Shown piece by piece: positions 5,871 through 9,226 of a DNA stretch of 9,226 nt. The notes under the pieces are model-generated. The model ran no database searches and was not told the DNA's origin. It saw only the letters and a list, made by a program, of their open reading frames with translations. Numbering within the stretch: the first letter of the stretch is position 1; each line of letters opens with the position of its first letter. A program made the position numbers and the translations under genes. This DNA comes from Pseudomonadota bacterium (GTDB taxonomy: Bacteria > Pseudomonadota > Alphaproteobacteria > UBA8366 > JADFVY01): NCBI GenBank assembly GCA_015222795.1, contig JADFVY010000288.1, positions 1-9,226 on the forward strand. The letters are read 5' to 3'.

Positions 5871-7259
5871 CTATAGTTCCGGCGGTTCCACGCCACTCGC
5901 GCGCAGTTGCCCGCGCACCTGCTCCTTCAAATTCTCCAGCGCGGTTTCATTCGCCGCCTCACAACGAACCACCAGGGCATTTTGCGTATTGGATGCGCGC
6001 AGCAACCACCAGCCATCCGCATTGGTAACCCGCACGCCGTCAATATCGTTGATGGAAACGCCCGATAAGCTGGCGAGTCTGTCGCGGGTCTCCTCGACGA
6101 TAGCGAATTTCCGTTCCTCGAGTACGTCAATTCTGATTTCCGGCGTATTGACGACCTGGGGCAGAGCATCGCGAAGTTCAGCCGCCGATTTGCCCGCCGC
6201 GGCGATGGCATTAAGCAGCCGTATGGCGGCATAAACCCCGTCGTCAAAACCGTAATAGCCATCGGCGAAGAAAATATGCCCGCTCATCTCACCAGCCAGC
6301 GGCGAGCCCATCTCCGCCATGCGGGTCTTGATAATGGAATGACCAGTGGGCGCCATCACGCCCTTGCCGCCCAGCCGGTCGATCTCATCAAACAGCACCT
6401 GGCTTGCCTTCACGTCGGCCAGGATCGGGGCGCCGGGATAGCGCGGCAGCAGATCGGCGGCCAGGATCGCCAGGATCTGATCGCCCCATATGACGCGGCC
6501 TTGCCCGTCGATGACGCCAACCCGGTCGCCATCGCCGTCGAAACCGACGCCGATGTCGGCGCCATGTTCGGCGACCGCCGCTTTCAACTGCTCGAGGTTG
6601 GCCTCAACCGTCGGGTCTGGATGATGGGCGGGAAATGTTCCGTCTATGGTCTCGTTGAGAAGGATATGGTGGCCCGGCAGATCGCGCACGACTGCCTGCA
6701 CCACCTCGCCGGCGGCGCCGTTGCCCGGATCCCAAACGACGGTGAGTTCGCGGTCGGACCGATAGCCGGTCAACAGGCGTGCAACGTAGGCCCCCATGAT
6801 GTCGGCCTGCATGGTGCGCCCCGCGCCCTTGACCCAGTCTCCGGCGGCGGCGGCCACGCCAAGCCGCTGAATATCCTCGCCAAAGAACGCCTTGCCGCCC
6901 AGCACTATCTTGAAACCGTTATGGGACGGCGGGTTATGCGATCCCGTCACCATGATGCCGGCATCGGCGCCCAGCATATGGGTGGCGTAATACAATGCCG
7001 GCGTCGGTCCCAGGCCAATCCTGACCGCGACCAGCCCACAGGCGGCAATCCCCTCGGCCACGGCGGCTTCAAGTTCCGGAGAGGTCAGCCGGCCATCGTA
7101 GCCCACGGCGACGAATCGGCCGCCTTGCCGGGCGACGATCGAGCCCAGCGTACGGCCCAGCGCGCGCGCATCCGCCGCGCCCAATGTCTCGCCGACCACG
7201 CCACGGATATCGTACTCGCGCAGAATAACCGGATCGAAGCGATGCCCCTTGTCGGCCAA
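5871..7259 (-). CDS. Phosphomannomutase/phosphoglucomutase
   Basis: This cytosolic alpha-D-phosphohexomutase of the AlgC type (462 residues) interconverts mannose-6-P/mannose-1-P and glucose-6-P/glucose-1-P. The sequence shows the phosphoserine loop TGSHNPPSHNG (Ser107), the Mg-binding DGDGDR (241-246), the sugar-specificity loop GEMSGH (323-328) and the phosphate-binding RASNTQN (421-427). Spacing is nearly identical to P. aeruginosa AlgC (Ser108, Asp242-246, Glu325, Arg421), supporting dual specificity. The start is taken as TTG at 7259, one base after the ugd stop, because GGAG lies 7 bases upstream and the length then matches the family. Reading on to 7325 would add 22 residues that overlap ugd and resemble nothing in the family. 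It is translationally linked to ugd in the galU-ugd-mutase operon. Other names used for such genes are manB, algC, pgm and noeK. Confidence 0.93.
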   Translation of the reverse strand: MADKGHRFDPVILREYDIRGVVGETLGAADARALGRTLGSIVARQGGRFVAVGYDGRLTSPELEAAVAEGIAACGLVAVRIGLGPTPALYYATHMLGADAGIMVTGSHNPPSHNGFKIVLGGKAFFGEDIQRLGVAAAAGDWVKGAGRTMQADIMGAYVARLLTGYRSDRELTVVWDPGNGAAGEVVQAVVRDLPGHHILLNETIDGTFPAHHPDPTVEANLEQLKAAVAEHGADIGVGFDGDGDRVGVIDGQGRVIWGDQILAILAADLLPRYPGAPILADVKASQVLFDEIDRLGGKGVMAPTGHSIIKTRMAEMGSPLAGEMSGHIFFADGYYGFDDGVYAAIRLLNAIAAAGKSAAELRDALPQVVNTPEIRIDVLEERKFAIVEETRDRLASLSGVSINDIDGVRVTNADGWWLLRASNTQNALVVRCEAANETALENLKEQVRGQLRASGVEPPEL

Positions 7260-7260
7260 A

Positions 7261-8580
7261 TCAGTTCTCCTCGATATGCGGACGGCCGATGGAGTAATAC
7301 CGGAACCCCGCCGCCGCCATTTCACCGGAATTGTATATGTTGCGCAGATCCACCATCACCGGCTCTTTCAGTAGCGATTTGATACGCTTCAGATCGAGCA
7401 GCCGGAACTGGTTCCATTCGGTGATAATAATGACCGCGTCGGCGCCTTCCATGGTCTGGTAGGAATCGTCGCACCATTCGACCCCATCCAGCAGTTTCTT
7501 CGCCTCATCCATGCCCTCGGGATCGAAGGCGCGCACCACCGCCCCGGCGGCCTGGAGCGCCGGCACTATATCCAGGCTGGGCGCGTCGCGCATATCGTCA
7601 GTATTGGGTTTGAAGGTCAGCCCCAGAACGGCAATCGTTTTGGCCTCTACCGAACCGCCGCAGGCCTCGATCACCTTGGCGGCCATCGCCTTCTTGCGGG
7701 CGTCGTTGATGCCGACCACCGTCTCGACAATGTGCACGGGAGAGCCGAACTGTTCGGCGGTACGCACCAGCGCCAACGTATCCTTGGGAAAGCACGACCC
7801 GCCATAACCAGGCCCCGCATGCAGGAATTTTGAGCCGATACGGCCATCCAGCCCGATGCCGCGGGCCACGTCCTGCACATTCGCGCCGACCTTCTCGCAC
7901 AAATCGGCGATCTCGTTGATGAAGGTGATCTTGACCGCCAGGAAACTGTTGGCCGCATATTTGGTCAGCTCCGCGGTCTGGCGAGCGGTGAACAATATGG
8001 GTGTCTCGGTAAGATAGAGCGGCCTGTAGAGCGCGCGCATGACCTCCTGCGCCCGTTCGCTCAAGGTGCCGATGACCACGCGGTCGGGCCGCATGAAATC
8101 ATCGATGGCCGATCCCTCGCGCAGGAACTCCGGATTTGAGACGACATCGAATTCGGCATCGGGCCGGACTCTACGGATAATTTCCTCGACCTCGTCTCCA
8201 GTTCCAACCGGGACCGTCGATTTGGTGACGATAACCGTATAGCCATCCAGCGCCCGGGCAATTTCCTCTGCCGCCGCATACACATAAGACAGGTCCGCGT
8301 GGCCGTCACCGCGGCGGCTGGGCGTGCCGACGGCGATGAATACGGCGTCGGCGCCGGCCACCGCGGGCGCTAGATCCGTCGTGAAGTTCAGGCGTCCGGA
8401 TTCCCTGTTGCTCGCCACCAGCCGGTTCAGGCCCGGTTCGAAAATCGGAATTTCGCCGGCGTTCAGCCTTGCGATCTTGCCCGCGTCCGTGTCGACGCAG
8501 GTCACATGAACGCCGAATTCCGAAAAGCACGCACCGGACACAAGTCCCACGTAGCCGGCGCCAATCATTGTTACGCGCAT
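7261..8580 (-). CDS. ugd: UDP-glucose 6-dehydrogenase
   Basis: This cytosolic enzyme (439 residues) oxidises UDP-glucose to UDP-glucuronate in two NAD-dependent steps, giving the sugar donor for acidic exopolysaccharide, capsule or LPS. It has an N-terminal Rossmann fold starting MRVTMIGAGYVGLVSGACF, then VAVGTPS (83-87 region) and STVPVGTG (121-128). The substrate-binding block ELTKYAANSF contains Lys207 and Asn211. The catalytic cysteine is Cys263 in GPGYGGSCFPKD, followed by LTFKPNTDDMRDAPS and the C-terminal UDP-binding domain. All key residues and the usual length are present. ATG at 8580 is preceded by a purine-rich GGATGGAAAA. It lies 30 bases after galU and one base before the mutase TTG. 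The rhizobial synonym is rkpK. Confidence 0.96.
   Translation of the reverse strand: MRVTMIGAGYVGLVSGACFSEFGVHVTCVDTDAGKIARLNAGEIPIFEPGLNRLVASNRESGRLNFTTDLAPAVAGADAVFIAVGTPSRRGDGHADLSYVYAAAEEIARALDGYTVIVTKSTVPVGTGDEVEEIIRRVRPDAEFDVVSNPEFLREGSAIDDFMRPDRVVIGTLSERAQEVMRALYRPLYLTETPILFTARQTAELTKYAANSFLAVKITFINEIADLCEKVGANVQDVARGIGLDGRIGSKFLHAGPGYGGSCFPKDTLALVRTAEQFGSPVHIVETVVGINDARKKAMAAKVIEACGGSVEAKTIAVLGLTFKPNTDDMRDAPSLDIVPALQAAGAVVRAFDPEGMDEAKKLLDGVEWCDDSYQTMEGADAVIIITEWNQFRLLDLKRIKSLLKEPVMVDLRNIYNSGEMAAAGFRYYSIGRPHIEEN
7267..7270 (-). promoter_or_regulatory. Ribosome binding site fixing a TTG start of the mutase
   Basis: GGAG, inside the last codons of ugd, is followed by 7 bases (AACTGAT, containing the ugd stop) and then TTG. 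This decides the start of the mutase gene and suggests that ribosomes ending ugd re-initiate on the mutase. Confidence 0.7.
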
Positions 8581-8610
8581 TTATTTTCCATCCGATGATG
8601 TCTGGACAAC

Positions 8611-9226
8611 TCAGGATCCAGCGTAATCGTTCAATATACGGCGAACGCCCTCGGCCATATCGTCACGCCGCAGCGCGAAGGCCAGGTTGGCTTCAAAAAA
8701 ACCCAGTTTGTCACCGCAGTCGAAGCGCTGCCCCTCGACGCGCAATCCGTGGAACGGCTTGCCGCCGATCATGCGCGCCATGGCATCGGTAAGCTGGATT
8801 TCGCCGCCGGCGCCGGCCTTCCTCTCGGCAAGGAATTCGAAAATCTCGGGTTGCAGTACATACCGCCCGATAATCGACAGGTTGGAAGGCGCGTCCTCGG
8901 GCGCCGGCTTTTCGACCAGCCCCTTCACCTCGACCATGCCGCCATCCTCTTCACCGATTTCCAGGATGCCATAGCGATTGGTCTGTTCGCGTGGCACGTC
9001 GGTCACGGCGACGACATTGCCACCGGTCCGGTCATGGACTTCCACCAGTTGTTGCATGCAGGGTTTGTCGGACAGGAACAGATCGTCGGCCAGCAGCACC
9101 GCGAACGGCTCGTCGCCCACCAGTTCGCGCGCGCAAAGAACCGCGTGCCCCAGCCCCAGCGCCTCGCCCTGGCGGGTATAAGAAATGTGGCTGTTCGCCG
9201 GACGGACGGTGCGAACATCGACCAGC
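8611..9226 (-). CDS. galU: UTP-glucose-1-phosphate uridylyltransferase, N-terminus outside the window
   Basis: About 204 C-terminal residues are visible. The frame runs off the right edge, so roughly the first 90 of about 295 residues are missing. The enzyme makes UDP-glucose from UTP and glucose-1-phosphate in the cytosol. Diagnostic segments are QGEALGLGHAVLCARELVGD, FAVLLADDLF, VKGLVEKP, SIIGRYVLQPEIFEFL, GGEIQLTDAM and RFDCGDKLGFF, all standard for bacterial GalU. The frame continues upstream of the GTG at 9120 with LVDVRTVRPANSHISYTR, so that GTG is internal and not the start. It supplies the substrate for the ugd gene 30 bases downstream. The operon promoter must lie beyond the window. 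Confidence 0.95.
   Translation of the reverse strand, partial: LVDVRTVRPANSHISYTRQGEALGLGHAVLCARELVGDEPFAVLLADDLFLSDKPCMQQLVEVHDRTGGNVVAVTDVPREQTNRYGILEIGEEDGGMVEVKGLVEKPAPEDAPSNLSIIGRYVLQPEIFEFLAERKAGAGGEIQLTDAMARMIGGKPFHGLRVEGQRFDCGDKLGFFEANLAFALRRDDMAEGVRRILNDYAGS

Noticed and set aside
6276..7382. Plus-strand open frame of 368 codons
   Set aside because: It is the antisense shadow of the mutase gene, which has all four active-site loops.
1..9226. CRISPR arrays, insertion sequences, phage genes, tRNAs or toxin-antitoxin pairs
   Set aside because: No direct repeat array, transposase, integrase, tRNA-like fold or paired small toxin frames were seen. The gene content is ordinary chromosomal.

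Overview
The window looks like chromosomal DNA from an alphaproteobacterium, most plausibly of the Rhodospirillales type. Composition is GC-rich by eye. The evidence is a DUF1489 protein (a family I know mainly from alphaproteobacteria), a D-Ala-D-Ala carboxypeptidase ending in a SPOR domain, an L33 of the cysteine-free type, and a leader with a boxA of the form GTTCTTTGACA. No phage, transposon, CRISPR, plasmid or tRNA signal was seen. The species cannot be named from the sequence alone.

Layout. (1) Positions 1-470 carry no convincing gene. On the minus strand they hold a sigma70-like promoter (282-310), then a hairpin, a boxA and a boxC-like motif (42-109). This arrangement is typical of the leader of a ribosomal RNA operon that would run leftward out of the window. 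(2) Positions 471-3911 hold five minus-strand genes. In transcription order they are three small outer-membrane beta-barrel proteins (3246-3911, 2544-3128, 1894-2517), HMG-CoA lyase (967-1881) and a DUF1489 protein (471-914). The last four are tightly packed. A weak terminator-like hairpin sits between the first and second barrel genes. (3) Divergently on the plus strand is rpmG (4155-4322), with a promoter, a leader hairpin, a strongly folded 3' region and a rho-independent terminator. A periplasmic penicillin-binding carboxypeptidase follows (4556-5869). (4) Positions 5871-9226, on the minus strand, hold a sugar-nucleotide operon: galU (N-terminus cut by the window edge), UDP-glucose 6-dehydrogenase and phosphomannomutase/phosphoglucomutase.

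How the genes work together. The mutase, GalU and the dehydrogenase form a complete route from glucose-6-phosphate through glucose-1-phosphate and UDP-glucose to UDP-glucuronate, used for exopolysaccharide or LPS. The mutase may also supply mannose-1-phosphate. The carboxypeptidase trims peptidoglycan, and the barrel proteins reside in the outer membrane, so much of the window concerns the cell envelope. HMG-CoA lyase (leucine/ketone-body catabolism) and DUF1489 are the metabolic outliers in the barrel operon.

Nothing here looks like a new defence or mobile system. The points most worth a second look are the inferred rRNA leader at the left edge, the tandem trio of diverged barrel paralogues feeding into HMG-CoA lyase, the folded 3' region of rpmG, and the TTG start of the mutase.
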